From NCBI GenBank assembly GCA_009829735.1, contig CM020619.1, forward strand, positions 14,825,589 to 14,889,588: a DNA stretch of 64,000 nt. The letters run 5' to 3'. The translations under genes and the position numbers were made by a program. Positions 9,430 through 21,477 of the stretch are shown here, in pieces. Within the stretch, counting starts at the first letter, position 1; every line of letters starts with the position of its first letter. The notes under the pieces are model-generated. The model worked only from the letters and a program-made list of their open reading frames with translations, made no database searches and had not been told where the DNA came from. This DNA comes from Pyropia yezoensis (taxonomy: Eukaryota; Rhodophyta; Bangiophyceae; Bangiales; Bangiaceae).

Positions 9430-11435
9430 GCCTGACCGGCGGCGGGGACAAGTGGCGATGCACGCACAAGGCCGGCTGCTGCGAAGATGAGTACCTTCGG
9501 CCGTCGTGCCACATGGGGGAACCCGCAATTCGAACGGCAGAGGTTGTGTCGGAGCAGTGGCAGCTGGCGGTTTGGACGTTCGCAGACTGGTGTACCATGC
9601 AAAGTCGAGGACACGTGGCCTTTCACGGTGGGGAGGCGCACATACCGTGCCCGCAATGCTCGCACCTTCTTCCTCTGTCGAGCGGGCAAGGACTCATCGA
9701 AGGCTTCGTCTTTTGCCCTCGTGTTGAGTGCAGGGAGCAGAGACGCCGCATATACGTGCTACATGACATCGCCAAGTCACCATTCTCGGACGCGCTCAAC
9801 GCGGCACGTACGGCATGCGGAGGCGCCCGAGGGTATCCCTTACTGCGCGGTATGCTGAGCCGTCTGCAGGTACCGGTACTGCATTGTACAGGGAGCATGG
9901 CGAAAGCGTTGACCCATTTTACGCTTGCGTGCTTGCCTGGAACAGTTCAAGATATGGCGAAGGCCACCGTCCTCGCCATCACTGGGAAAGGATCGATGGA
10001 CGCTATCTACATGCGCGAGTTTCGGGAGCTCGTGGCTCATGCAGTGGCGCGTCCAGAGATCTTCTCCCGAGATCTTGACCGCGTCTTCACCATCCTTCTA
10101 CAGCTGGTGCAGCTAATGAACGCTGCCTGGCGGGCCTCCCTCGCAGACGCCGGAGCGTCCGAACGAAACGGAGCGTCATCCATCACTAGGCTGGCGGCAT
10201 CCATCATGGGACCTCTCTATCAAGAAGTCAAACCCTTAGACCCGGACACAAAGGAAAAGCAAGTCTTCTCTCTGTACCTGCACGCTCCAATCGCGCATCT
10301 CCGCCACCAGGTGGGAGCCAACCGCGGGGGGGTCGCCCACGTCTCCGATGACGTCATGGAGGGCCACATCCGAGGCGTTGGTCGTTATTCCTACAACCAC
10401 GGTAACAACGCCTCTCAAGCGGCTCTGATGTCAGACATGGCGGACCTGTGCGAAGCGACGGTCAAGTTTTCAACCCCGCGCTCTCACCCCTCGTCTCTGG
10501 TGTTCACGAAGCACATCCGGGTGTGTGCCTGCTGGAAGACTCTGGGCGCTCTTGGTACCAAGGACTATGAGGCACTGGCCATCATCGGCGAGCAAGACGA
10601 GCTGCTCGATGTGGAAAGGCGCTCCGGAGGGGAAGAACTGTACTTTACGCTCCCCCTCCACGACGTGGTTGACGCCAACAAGGCTAGACGTCTGGACGCC
10701 TCCGGCCGCACTTTGACGGGCAAGAAGGAGACTCTACGTCGCGGCTTGGGCCGCCGCCAGACAGTCATCAATGCATGCTTTTGCGGCCGCTTGCCCGGCA
10801 ATGGACCAAGCGCTGTGATGTACATGGCGCGAGCACGACACGCCGCCGCCCGGGTAAGTGCTTCCCGTGCAACCGCAGCTGCGGCCGCCGCCGGCCCTGT
10901 CGGCGATGGCCCAGGCTTTTCATGTGGTCCGGCCGCAGCGACCGCTGGTGCTCGCAATGCCGGTGAGAAACTCGGGGATGAGACCGATACGAGCGGCGGA
11001 ACGTCCCCCGGTGGGTCCGAAGCCGAAGATCCTTCGCCAACAACAGCTTGCGCGAGGAAAACTAAGCGTAAGGGCACCGCGAAGCGCAAGCCAGCCTTGT
11101 CGACCTTTATCATGGGCTCCCTGCCGCCTCCATGGTTGCTTCGAAGGTGTTTTCCTATGCCAGCTGCGTACGCGACTGCGATGCTTGTCGCAACAGGCGG
11201 GGCCGAAGACCCCCCCGCCTCGACAATCGACGCTGTCCTTCGAAAGCACATAGCCATCCTGAAGCTGTTTCTCATGCGCACGAAGTCGATGCAGTTTGCC
11301 CGCTGGTCTGTCGAGGCGTCTGTGGATGCCGATGACGTCGTGGAGGCTGCTGAGACTATGCTGCAGAGGTTGACGGATGTTCGCATGGGGCACATGGAGT
11401 GCTTGAATACCAGCATGTTTATGGACATCGACTGA
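9425..11435 (+). pseudogene. C-terminal half of a large unrecognised transposase-like gene
   Basis: The plus-strand frame is open from inside the LTR; the gene part starts at the LTR edge and ends at the stop at 11433-11435. No start codon belongs to it: it looks like the 3' half of a gene cut by a retroelement. Early Cys/His clusters look zinc-binding (WRCTHKAGCC; then IPCPQC with CPRVEC about 20 residues on). A mainly helical, conserved-looking middle follows (LHCTGSMAKAL; LYLHAPIAHLRHQVG; GHIRGVGRYSYNHG). The tail is Ala-rich and basic (TKRKGTAKRK), with a last helical segment of about 100 residues. The pattern (zinc cluster plus Asp/His/Glu-rich helical region) recalls large eukaryotic DDE transposases, but I cannot assign a family. 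The matching N-terminal half is at 21946-23958, minus strand. Confidence 0.55.
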
Positions 11436-12050
11436 TAGCGCAGCAACCATTGGTTCACACCACTACGGGCGCTGGTGACGGGCGGTGATCGGTAGTGCAA
11501 GTGCCTCTGCTGATTGCCGTCATCATGGTGTGCAGGCTGTCACCGCCGCGCTGCAGGCGAGCGTCGCCGGAACTGTGGCGACGATTGGGACGGCAACCGC
11601 GCCGCCGACGCCACCGCGGGCTCGTGCTGCTGCGGTTATCTCTGGCGCTGGCCGCCACGTTCGTGTCGGTGGCGGCGGATGCCTCCGCGGCGGCAGCTCC
11701 TCTGGTGGTACTTGCCGCTTGCCGCGCTTGCCGGCGCCTTCTTTTCCTACAATTCCATCAGTTGGGTGGCGCGGCGCGGACAGGATGCCGCTCAATCCTT
11801 TGTACGGGTAATCGGATATGGAGCGTGGGGACGAGGTGACCCCTGTGATTGGCACCATGGTGGCCATTTACCACGCAGACGGGCACAAGAATGGCTGTGT
11901 CCCGGGCGAACTCCCGGGCGCCCCCGTCGCCTGCGTGTTCAACCCCAACCGTGGAGCGCCGTGTCTCCTCGACACGGAGCAGCCGAGGGTGACGCCAATG
12001 CCGGCGCCGACGCGGCCACTGACCCCGACTCCGACCCCGACCCGGCCATT
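11436..12050. other. spacer between large gene's 3' half and Hint fragment
   Basis: GC-rich sequence with several overlapping open frames but no start or motif I can defend. The frame that encodes the Hint block is open upstream to 11514, and 11610-11760 in that frame contains a short hydrophobic stretch that may be chance. The N-terminal block of a Hint domain was looked for here and not found. Confidence 0.4.
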
Positions 12051-12321
12051 GGCGACGCGCTGGTGCTGGACGGGCCCGCCGCCGCCCACACGTTGACGGG
12101 CGGGGTGGTGGTGGCGGTGGCCCGTGAGGCGGGCGCCGGGATGAGCAACCCGCAGACACCCCACGGGGATATTCTGATGGACGGCATTTGCTGCTCGACA
12201 GTCATCGCCGCGGTGCCGGGAGGGGTGGTGGTGGCGGAGCCGGGGGAGGTGCTGCTGCTGGCGAAACGCGGCAGCAGCGGAGGCCGCCGCCGTCGGGGAA
12301 CCGATACATGGGGACGCGCGA
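12051..12321 (+). CDS. Hint (hedgehog/intein-type) domain, C-terminal block, truncated by gap
   Basis: The frame GDALVLDGP...VVVAVAREAG...NPQTPHGDILMDGICCSTVIAAV fits the last part of a Hint/Hog domain: a beta strand with the Gly-Asp pair, then the hallmark 'N/PxT x HG x hh h DG h h x S' block seen in hedgehog and in Hog proteins of algae. In such proteins Hint performs self-splicing or self-cleavage. Only the C-terminal block is visible; the catalytic Cys-containing N-terminal block is not, so activity cannot be claimed. After the block the frame is Gly/Arg-rich and runs into the assembly gap. This may be the 3' part of a real gene, a relic, or part of a gene split by an intron. Confidence 0.6.
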
Positions 12322-12612
12322 NNNNNNNNNNNNNNNNNNNNNNNNNNNNNNNNNNNNNNNNNNNNNNNNNNNNNNNNNNNNNNNNNNNNNNNNNNNNNNN
12401 NNNNNNNNNNNNNNNNNNNNNNNNNNNNNNNNNNNNNNNNNNNNNNNNNNNNNNNNNNNNNNNNNNNNNNNNNNNNNNNNNNNNNNNNNNNNNNNNNNNN
12501 NNNNNNNNNNNNNNNNNNNNNNNNNNNNNNNNNNNNNNNNNNNNNNNNNNNNNNNNNNNNNNNNNNNNNNNNNNNNNNNNNNNNNNNNNNNNNNNNNNNN
12601 NNNNNNNNNNNN
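12322..12612. other. assembly gap (291 N)
   Basis: Unknown bases. The first roughly 48 bp of element C's gap-side LTR and its target duplication must lie inside, together with the rest of the Hint gene if the join is right. The gap sits between two near-identical inverted retroelements, a position where misassembly is likely. Confidence 0.99.
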
Positions 12613-13029
12613 CGAGGGCTGCCTCCCGTGTCGGGGGAACCGGAAGAAGTGCAAGTAACACACTCTATCCCTGTTGTGGGGCAATCCCCCCCACGGACAA
12701 ACAAGAAGATGGTGTGTGGTCCAACAGTTTCTTGGTCGGGACGGGGACGCAGGGCCAAGCCCCGCTGTCCCTCCCCTTATCCCCCAGGGTCCACTCAGAA
12801 TCTCGCCACTCAGAATCTCCCACCCCAGCACCTGCCCACCGGGCCACACGAAAATTCAAGACGATAAATGCAGAAAACCCTCAAATCCAAGTTGGATTTA
12901 CTACTAAGCTAACTATCCGAACTTAGGGAATATGGACCCAAATGCAGGGGGAGGAACGGATCAGGCTAGTGGCCTGCCGCCCCTTGCATGGCACGTGTTG
13001 CCCCCTACCTGGGGGTCAATACTGCCACA
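12613..13029 (-). repeat. 3' LTR of element C (partial at gap)
   Basis: Same 468-bp LTR family; roughly the first 48 bp are hidden in the gap. Ends TGCCACA at 13029 beside the polypurine tract. It shows a few differences from the 5' LTR of C, whereas that 5' LTR and B's 3' LTR appear identical, which matters for the end-swap argument. Confidence 0.9.
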
Positions 13030-13042
13030 CTCCCCTCTCCTC
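13030..13042 (-). other. polypurine tract of element C
   Basis: The minus strand reads GAGGAGAGGGGAG and abuts the 3' LTR, identical to the tract of element B. Confidence 0.8.
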
Positions 13043-13370
13043 AGTTCCGACCGACCCGGTCGGCCCTGTGAGGGGGTGCGTAAACCGCACGTCTCGGCGT
13101 TGGGGGGGACGCGACTTGCTGTCCCCCCCTTGAGTACGTAACGCGGATGTGGAGGCGGTCACGTTGGCCGCCCCTCTCCTCAAGCTTGCCCACTTGGCAG
13201 CTTGCTCTCCTCGGTTCACACCTCACCACCACCACCACTTCTCCTTCACCTTACACGGGGCCACCCCACGCTGGGGAGGCCACCCGTTTACCCACGATCC
13301 GAGTCCCCCTCAACTCGAGGCGGGTCTCGTGCCGCGATAGCCAGGACGTCTCTCCCAACTTGGGAGAGCC

Positions 13371-15318
13371 ATGGCGACTCCGGGAGTGGAGACGGACTCT
13401 CTCGATGAGCGTATGGAGGACACCTCCTACGGGTGCAGCGCCTGCCGGGACTTCCGGCGGGGGCTCCGCGATCGCTCCGGGGGGTGGGACTCCCCGCGTC
13501 ACCCGGCTTTGGGTTGACGGCAGGATCTCCCCCGGAGGCGGGACAAGTTGTCCCCGCGTGAGGCCTTGGGGCGGTGGTTTTACCCCGCTTGGCCTCTGTA
13601 TGAGGAGGGGTTGACTGTTCTTCGCTGTGGCCGACTCGGCGCAGCGATGGGTCGGGTATGGGACCGCCTACGGGAGAAGTATCCCGTAGGGTCGGGTTCC
13701 CTGCCGGCTTTCAGGACGGACCAGTTTGCCTTCCTGGACGACGAGGAGGTCGAGGACGTGCAGCGGGCCAAGGCCATGGTGGACCGCGGGGGAACTATCC
13801 CGGGTCCCGGCGACTTGCCGACCTTCACTTGGGACGCGGTGGCAACTCGCCCCCCGTACCTTCACGAGGCCGATCCGCACACTCATCACTTTGATGTGCG
13901 GATGGAGAAGGACTTCCGGCGAGGTCCCTACTTGGTGACCTCGGCTCAACTTGAGTTTCCTCAGCAGTCTGCTGCCAGTAAGGAGCAATACTACCCGAAG
14001 AAGCCCGAGTGGTGGCCTCAAGTTGAGGTCCCCTACGGGTTCCCGGCATTGTTGCCACGGTTGCTTGACCACTTCGGCTCCGTCATGTTGACGGCTGGCC
14101 CTGATCATCTGGTGTGGGCCATGTTGGCCACCCAGTGGCTCCTCGAGGTCATGTCGACCTGGGTGTCATGTGTTCAGCGGCGGGGGATGCTCTGGCATCT
14201 CCCCCTCCGGCTCATCCAGGGTTTGGAACAGCTCACCCCTCAGCTAGTTGCTGAGGGGTGCTCGTCAGGACAACTCACTCTACTTGAGGAGATGCTCCGC
14301 CTCCACAAGTTTATCGAGTGGGAGAGCATTGAGCACAAGTTGCGCCGCCCCACTCGGGGGCCCAAGGACGATGGCGCACTTCGCCAGTTCGTGTGGGTCG
14401 CTCGTGAACTTCACGACGGCCGTGTGGTCCTACGAGAGGGGTTGGGCATCGGGGACTACCCGTATGCCCCGGGGGTGGATCGTCACACTGCGCCACCCCC
14501 GGACAAGCCCATAGTTATGGCTGTGCCCTCATATGATGACCATATGACTCAACCTACTGCGGGGGCCCCAAGTCGGGGTCGCAGTTACACCCGGGTACCG
14601 CCACCTCGGCGTGCCCCTCCGCTTCCTCCTGTTCCTTTCCAGCCTCACGGGAACATCCCGATCAGCGTGGCCGTGGAGTCATCCACACCGGTGTCTCCCA
14701 ACTTGGGGGCCACCCTCCTGACGGTATACCCCAAGTTGGTGTTACCGGCCCACGCCTCTAACCTCAGAGATGATGATCACCACGTTGGTGCGCACCATTT
14801 CCTGGTTGGCCGCGTCGACCGCAACCCTCCAAAGTTCCGAGACTCCTCAACTTGAGGAGCGCGTTCGTACTGCAGTGGCGACCGCGAGTTGCGAGTCGGT
14901 GGCGGAGTTTATGACGGCCGAGTTGGCTCGCATTGGGGCTATTATGCCCCAGCCAACCCCACTTGGGCGTGGCAAGCGTCGTGCGAGCCGGGCATACTCG
15001 CCTCCTCGCCGTCGTCGCCGTCACTCGCGGCGCTCTCCCTCCGTGTCGGAAGACGAGTTGTCTTACTCCGTCTCGGAGTCCTCTACCCCATCGGAGACGG
15101 AGTCTGTCCAGCGTCTGCGTCGCAAACTTGCGCGCAAGACCAGGCAGAAGAGTAGCCACGGTCGGCGCCACTTGCGCGACCGTGAGGGGCGCGACGGTTC
15201 CGACTTGGAGCCGCCGCCCCTTCCAACGAGTGGAGACCGTTATCGGCGTGGGTCTCGCCGCTCGCCTCCACGTGAGGGCGAGGGCCGTGGAGTGGGAGAG
15301 TCTAGCATGCGTGCCTAG
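13371..15318 (+). CDS. antisense ORF (aORF) region of chromovirus element C
   Basis: The same gene as 8786-6672 in element B, here on the plus strand against a minus-strand retroelement. The start shown corresponds to the internal Met (ATG GCG ACT); an upstream Met at 13202 also has its counterpart in B. The globular middle, the Pro-rich linker and the basic RS-like tail are all recognisable, and identity with B is very high. This copy looks broken, with a small number of frame breaks. Retention at the same place and strand in both copies indicates that the ORF is a stable part of the family rather than a chance capture. Confidence 0.7.
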
Positions 15319-15429
15319 TTGGCAGCTGCCTTTGTTGTGAGAGTGTGAGGGTTAGGGCTGTAGTTTAAAGCCACTCTGCGTACCACTTCGACTTGAAGCA
15401 CTCTCTTGGCACTGTTGCTCGGCCTTCCC

Positions 15430-18400
15430 TCACGTTGAGGGAGGGCTGTTAGGGTCTATCTCGTTCCGGGCACAGTACGCCCGGACCTTCTCAGCAGGAA
15501 GGTCCTCCACATACTCCCACGTATCATCCTTGGCTTTGTAGCCAAACCAACGCACCCTCAACATGAGGCGGTCAGTATCCTCATCCCAGCCGTGGTCGAT
15601 GAACTTGTCGAACACGTACTCCTGCGGGCCCTGTTTGGCTGCAGGCAGCGAGGGCAGGCGCCACGTTTTCAAAGCACGCGCCCAAGCTGGGTCGCCTGCA
15701 GGCGGTGGTGCAACTTTGACCACGTCCTGTCCGTTCACTGTGCGGACCCCATCGTCACTTTCGATGGTGAAGCGCCGCCCATCAGTACGAAGGACCTGGT
15801 ACGGCCCCTTCGTCTGGAACACCAACTTACCCCCAGTTGGGGTGTGTGAGTGGACCAATACCCAGTCACCCTGCTCGGGGACATGCTTGGCGTTGCGCAC
15901 CTTTTTGTCAAAGGTACGCTTGTAGCGCTTTTGTGCTTTGTCCATCTCAGCCCTGACTTTAGGGATGAGGTTTTCAAGCCTAGCAGCGAACTCCGCCTTA
16001 CTCTCAGTAGGAGTGGGCGTACTGCCACCATCCTCCCTAGTTGGGAGCGGCCGCCGCACGGCAATAGACCGCACGCGACGGGGGGTCACAAAAGCGAGGG
16101 GTACTTCCCCGGTAGATGAGTGAACCTGCGAATTGTAGGCAGTGGTCAGAATAGAAATGTATTGGTCCCACGTCTTCACGTGCTCACTCACATAATGGCG
16201 CAGCTGCCTAACAATAGTTTTGTTGAAGCGCTCCACCTGCCCATTAGTTTGTGGGTGGTAGGGGGTGGCATAGTTTGCCTTAACCCCCAACATATCCAGC
16301 ACTCCTTGAAACAGTACAGACGCAAATTGCGGTCCATTGTCCGATAGTGTACTATCCGGAATGCCATACGCGGCAACCCAGTGATCTAGGAAGGCTGACA
16401 CGACCGACATGGCCGTGATCTCTGCCAGTGGGATCGCTCGCGTAAGTTTCGTGAAGCGGTCACAGATGACCAGGAGGTACTGGTTGCCCTCCTCGGTCAC
16501 TGGCAGTGGCCCAAGGATGTCCATCGCCAACGCGGCGAAGGGCTCCTTGGCCGGGAACAATAGCATAGCCGTAGTAGGCCGCCGTTCCATCAGACGGTTC
16601 TGTGCACAACTTGTGCAGGCAGCCACCCAACTGTAGATGTCCACCACCATGGACGGCCAGTAGTACCTGGTCCTCAGGGTCTGGTACAGTTTACTAGACC
16701 CCAGGTGTCCACCCGTGGGAGCGTTATGCTCCCTCTCAAGGATACTGTCCTTGAGGGATGCGGGGACGACAAGTTGTTCGGTCCCCTGGAATACCCCCCT
16801 CCTCATGAGGAGGCCATCGTCTCCCAGGAAGAACCGCGTCTCCGCTACTGTATCCAGGGTATCCCTCTGCGACTTGCAGAAGGGATCCTCGGCCTGGGCC
16901 TTCACTACTTCGTCCAGGGACAGGGGCAAGTACTTCTTGTTCCCTGGCGCCTCGGGATTCAACGCCTGACCCGAGCGCGTGACTACCCCCACGATGGGGA
17001 TGTCCTCATCGACTGGGGTGGTGTCCAGTCCCTCGGTAGGTACCCGAGAGAGGCCGTCGGCAAGGGCATGTTGCCTGCCAGGTCGGTACTCAATATCAAA
17101 GTTGAAGGGTGCAAGTCGCACCCTCCACCGGTTGAGACGAGTGTTCGTACAGTCCGTCTTGAAGATGAACTGCAACGCGCGGTGGTCACAGCGGATGAGG
17201 AACTTCTCACCCTCTAGGTAGTGACGAAGTGACGTCACCGCCCATACCACTGCGAGTCCTTCCAACTCGGTGACTCCGTAGTTCTTCTCGGCCGAGTTTA
17301 GCCCCTTGCTGAAGTATCCCACCGGCAAGTACTCCTTGTCCGGCTGTTGCTGAAGCAACACACAACCAAGTTGGTCGTAGCTAGCGTCCACATCCAGGAT
17401 GTAGTGGCCTCCCAACCTGGGAATAGCCAGGATAGGGGGCTTCAGCAGAAGGTCCCGAAGAGTCTCAAAGGATTCCTGCTCCACCCGACTTGGGGGAGGC
17501 AGGTTCTTCGGTAGCGTTGAGCTCACTAACTCATTCAACGGCTTCGCCACTTTGGCGAAGCCCTTAGTGAAACGTCGGTACACGTTACACATCCCGAGGA
17601 AGCTCCTCATCTGGGTCTGGGTCCGGGGGTACTGAGCCTTGCGGATGGCCCTCAAGTTTTTCTCGTTGACACTGAGACGCCCCGGACGGACAACATGTCC
17701 CAAGTACTCCACCTCTTGAGTGAAGAGGTGGCACTTACTCGCCTTCAGTGACACTCCGGCGTCAGCAAGTAGCTTGAACACCTGGCCAAGATGGCCAATG
17801 TGTTCCTCCGGACTTCGGGAGAACACAATGATATCGTCTAGGTACACGAGACAGATCTGCCACCGTACTCCGGCCAGAATCATGTCCATAGCGCGCTGGA
17901 AAGTTGCCGGCGCGTTACACAGGCCAAACGGTAGGCGCTTGCACTGGTAGGTACCACAGTGACAGGTAAAGGTAGTTTTATGCCTGTCCTCCGGGGCAAT
18001 GGGAATTTGCCAGTACCCCCGCGTTACAGTCCAGGGTAGAGAACACGTTTGCCTCCCCCAGAGAGTCCAGACAGTCATCCATCCGAGGTAGGGGATAACT
18101 ATCCTTCACCGTGCTCTCGTTGAGCTTACGGTAGTCGATACAGAACCGGGGGGTCCCATCAACTTTGGGGACGATCACCACCGGACTCGCCCACTCGGCG
18201 TTGCTGGCCTCGATCACATCGAGGGCCTCCATGCGAGCAACTTGCTCCTTAACGAGGGCCCTTGAACGGGGTCCCCCCCCTATACGGTTGTTGGCGTATA
18301 GGGGGCGCACCGGGTTTCAACTCGATCCGGTGTTGGGTAGCTCTCATGAGTCCCAATTGACCATCCCACAACTTGTGATATTGGTCCAAGAGGCGTTCAA

Positions 18401-19415
18401 CTTGAACCCTCAACCTGGGTGGAACACCCTCCATGTTTACCTGGGGCCGAGGAGAGGCGGCCGACTTGGCTTGATGCTTCTCCTTTCCGGACTTCGGGTC
18501 GCTACTTGCGCCCGCGCTGAGGGTGACCGCTACTACCGGTCCCTCGTGTTGGTCGATATAGCCGAACTTGGCCCCCGACTTGAAGAACTTGGGCGACGAG
18601 CTCAGGTTCATCACCTGGATCCTCCACGGGACTCCGGCTTTGGAGTCCATCGTGCCCAGGGCAACATGCACTTGGTGCTTGCGAGCAAGACGGGGGTTAG
18701 GGTGCACCAACCCGTTCCCCGCATAATCAGTTACAACATCCACGTGCGCCACCGAGTTGGGGGGCAACGTGACTTTACGGGCTAAACGCAGAGTAGCAGT
18801 AAACCCTTCCCTCACAGAACAAACAGGCTTCGACTGTGAAACTGTCACAGGAGCCACAGACTTTCCCTTACCAAGGATGGGGATAGTCTCCCCATTCATC
18901 AACTTGACCCAGTACTCAGGGCCACAAATCAAAGGCACTTGTGTTACGACATAAGGGGTACCCAGAAGCAGGGGTACCGATATATTCTCAACTACACCAT
19001 AGGTCACGTCGACCTCATGGGTCCCCAACCGAGTTGGTAGGGTCACGGCACCAACGATGGGAAGTACCCCACCATTGATATCGATCAGATGGTCAGCTTT
19101 AGACTTCCAGCGTTGGAGCCTCATCCCCTTTGGTAATAGCGACTTGCGTATCAAGGAGGCTCCTGACCCGGTATCAAGTACGATACGGGCACAACAGGCG
19201 CGGCCGGGGGCAAGTTGCACCCGTCCAGCCACCTGGAAGTTCTCACCCGTCAGCACCGCGATGACCCGACGTGGGTTTACGTTCTTGGGAAGTCCCACCC
19301 GAGGTGGGCGGACTCCCTTAGGTCGCCGCAGTATCCGACACGGTTGGTTCGTCCTCTTGGCCCACTTGGCCGAGGCTGCCGTTGTGAGCTTCGGACGACC
19401 AGCTCCAACGGTCAT
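15430..19415 (-). CDS. pol region of element C
   Basis: Minus-strand counterpart of 2582-6560, with the same protease, reverse transcriptase, RNase H, integrase and C-terminal chromodomain motifs at equivalent places (YLDDIIVFS, SDNGPQF, YHPQTNGQVERFN, DDTWEYVEDL). Its 5' end overlaps the gag stop by 4 bases. It is a fossil with about two frame interruptions; the chromodomain end is intact. Confidence 0.9.
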
Positions 19416-21382
19416 TCGTTTCCCGCCGACTTGGCGTCCGAATCTGAGGGCGAAGGGGACGACGACGAGTCCGAGGACGACGTGTCCGCCCCCTCCGTCG
19501 AGGGTGTGGCGACCGCCACCACTGGTCGAGACCCACCCTCGCGGCGTGAACGCACTTCGTTCGTAGCCGACTTCTTACTCGCATTCCTAACAAGCTGTTG
19601 GATGCGTTTACTCAACTTGGGGCAATCATATGCCCAGTGACCATCGGAGTTGCAGTTCCAACACCGATGATCAGTTCCCGGAGGGGTCTTCCCAACTGGG
19701 GAAGACGACGAGGTACCTTGGGAAGTTCCCACGGCAGCTACCACCCTCTCCTTGCGGATTCGGCGTGCCTCTCGCAACTCTCTGGCCTGGCGCGCCTCTT
19801 CCCGTTCCTTGGCCAACTCGGCCTGACGCTCCTGGCGTTGTTCCTCCCGCAACTTGCGGTAGGCCTCGCCTCGGCGGTAGGCGAACCTAGCCAACTCGGC
19901 CAGGGTCGCCCGGGCAGTGTTATGCTCCCGGGTCTCCATCCGGACTGACCAGTGGAGTCCTTCCACAAACCGACTCTTCACCACAGCTTGTGGATGAAGA
20001 AACCCACAAAGATTGTTGAGCTTACGGACCCGCTCCGCAAAGGACAACTCGTCCTCCGCCTCTTCCTGATGGGCTTGCGTAAACTCCTCGACTTGAGAAG
20101 CCAACGCCGCTTCATCAACCATGGCCCTCAACAACCAGTTGACGAGCTCCAAATAGGACGTCACCTCCCCAGCGCCTCCACTTGAGGAGCTGGGCATGAC
20201 GGACATAAGTTCTGTCCGCAGGTCTCCCTTCGTAAACTCCTGTAGCATGTAAAAAGCCATGCCTTCACTTATGGCATTGTCGTCACAGGCTTTTGTGAAA
20301 CGACGTAGGAACTCAAAGACACGGAGGGGGGGAGTTCCATCCCACTCCGCTCTGTGCCCAAAAGAATGAAGTGCATTCTTCTTGGCACGGCCCATGGCTC
20401 GGGCCTGGTCAGGACCATACGCCACCGACTTGTTGTGGAGGGCGTAGGTCTCACAGTCAAAGATCCGCTGGTAGACCGGGTTGGCTACCTGAATCTTGGG
20501 CGGCACCTCACGTTGAGGGAACAGCCGCTGTGGCACTGGGGTAAGTCCACCCTCAGTGCCTGTAGTCTGGTACGGCGAGCTTGGTGTAGCCGCCGGCGTT
20601 TCCGAGGGGAACTCCCCCGTGAAGGGCGTACGCCCCACCGCGTATGGTGTGGCTCCCTCGTTGGGAGTCACAGGTGTCGCCCCCAGTTCGGGGCGACCCG
20701 AGATAGGCGTGGGGAGGGATTCCCCCTGCGCCTGTGGGCTCGAAAGCCCCAATCCGGTCTGGACATTCAGGCCATCTGGCAAACTCGCTACAATCTGATT
20801 CAGAATAGTATTCGTCATCGTGACCACCAGGTCCGGCAAAGTCTGCCGCAACACATTGGTCGCCTCCCGACGGACAGTTTCCGCGAGGAGTGGATTGACG
20901 ACTCCAGTTGAGTCTCGGTCCGCCTCCGGGAGTCCACCTGAGGGGTAACCACGTTCCTCAGGGGTCTCAACCGGGGGCATGGGCGCGAGCCCATCGCCGA
21001 CCAACGGAGGTCCGCCGTCCTCCGAAAGCCTAGTTGGCGATGGCTCCATGCCAAAGTTGGCTCCAACCCGAGTGGAACTCGCGGGGACAGTCCTCACCCC
21101 TTGGGACGTTCCCGTTGAGTATACCACGCGGTGGCCAGACTTCGGCCCACCCACGTCAGAAGTGTCACCCGAGTGAACTCCCGACTGAGTCGGGGTGGCC
21201 TGTTGCCCGCCCGCACTTCCAGTCCTGCTGGCTTGAGGGACCTCTAGTCCCTCTGCGACCCCAGGTAAACCCACCTGTGTCTCACCAGTATTCAAAGGCA
21301 CTGAAGTACGTGCGTCACCCGCGTACTCCCCGGACGACGGGGGGTCCGAGCTAGCCATGTTGGCTAACGATCCGTATGACAC
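19412..21382 (-). CDS. gag of element C
   Basis: A 656-codon frame that starts about 80 bases inside the primer-binding site. The N-terminal 300 residues are Pro/Ser/Gly/Thr-rich; the middle (about 310-480) is a helical capsid-like region; a charged coiled-coil stretch rich in EER/AELAKEREEA follows; then one retroviral zinc knuckle (CWNCNSDGHWAYDC, CX2CX4HX4C) and an acidic Ser/Asp-rich end. This is the ordinary Gag layout of a Ty3/gypsy element. The frame looks whole. Confidence 0.88.
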   Translation of the reverse strand: MSYGSLANMASSDPPSSGEYAGDARTSVPLNTGETQVGLPGVAEGLEVPQASRTGSAGGQQATPTQSGVHSGDTSDVGGPKSGHRVVYSTGTSQGVRTVPASSTRVGANFGMEPSPTRLSEDGGPPLVGDGLAPMPPVETPEERGYPSGGLPEADRDSTGVVNPLLAETVRREATNVLRQTLPDLVVTMTNTILNQIVASLPDGLNVQTGLGLSSPQAQGESLPTPISGRPELGATPVTPNEGATPYAVGRTPFTGEFPSETPAATPSSPYQTTGTEGGLTPVPQRLFPQREVPPKIQVANPVYQRIFDCETYALHNKSVAYGPDQARAMGRAKKNALHSFGHRAEWDGTPPLRVFEFLRRFTKACDDNAISEGMAFYMLQEFTKGDLRTELMSVMPSSSSGGAGEVTSYLELVNWLLRAMVDEAALASQVEEFTQAHQEEAEDELSFAERVRKLNNLCGFLHPQAVVKSRFVEGLHWSVRMETREHNTARATLAELARFAYRRGEAYRKLREEQRQERQAELAKEREEARQARELREARRIRKERVVAAVGTSQGTSSSSPVGKTPPGTDHRCWNCNSDGHWAYDCPKLSKRIQQLVRNASKKSATNEVRSRREGGSRPVVAVATPSTEGADTSSSDSSSSPSPSDSDAKSAGNE

Positions 21383-21460
21383 GGTCCAAGTCCACCGTTC
21401 CTCTGAGACAGAGGGCCCCCTACACCCGGGTGCACCCGGAGGTAAAGTTTACCTCTGTCC

Positions 21461-21475
21461 CCTGCTGCTCCACCA
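21461..21475 (-). other. tRNA primer-binding site of element C
   Basis: The minus strand reads TGGTGGAGCAGCAGG, two bases inside the 5' LTR. It is identical to the site of element A although the two LTRs are unrelated; the match continues a few bases further inward. Confidence 0.75.
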
Positions 21476-21477
21476 AA

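Noticed and set aside
11514-12926. An open frame running through the assembly gap from the Hint fragment into the LTR
   Set aside because: It exists only because unknown bases contain no stops; the LTR part is not coding for a Hint protein.
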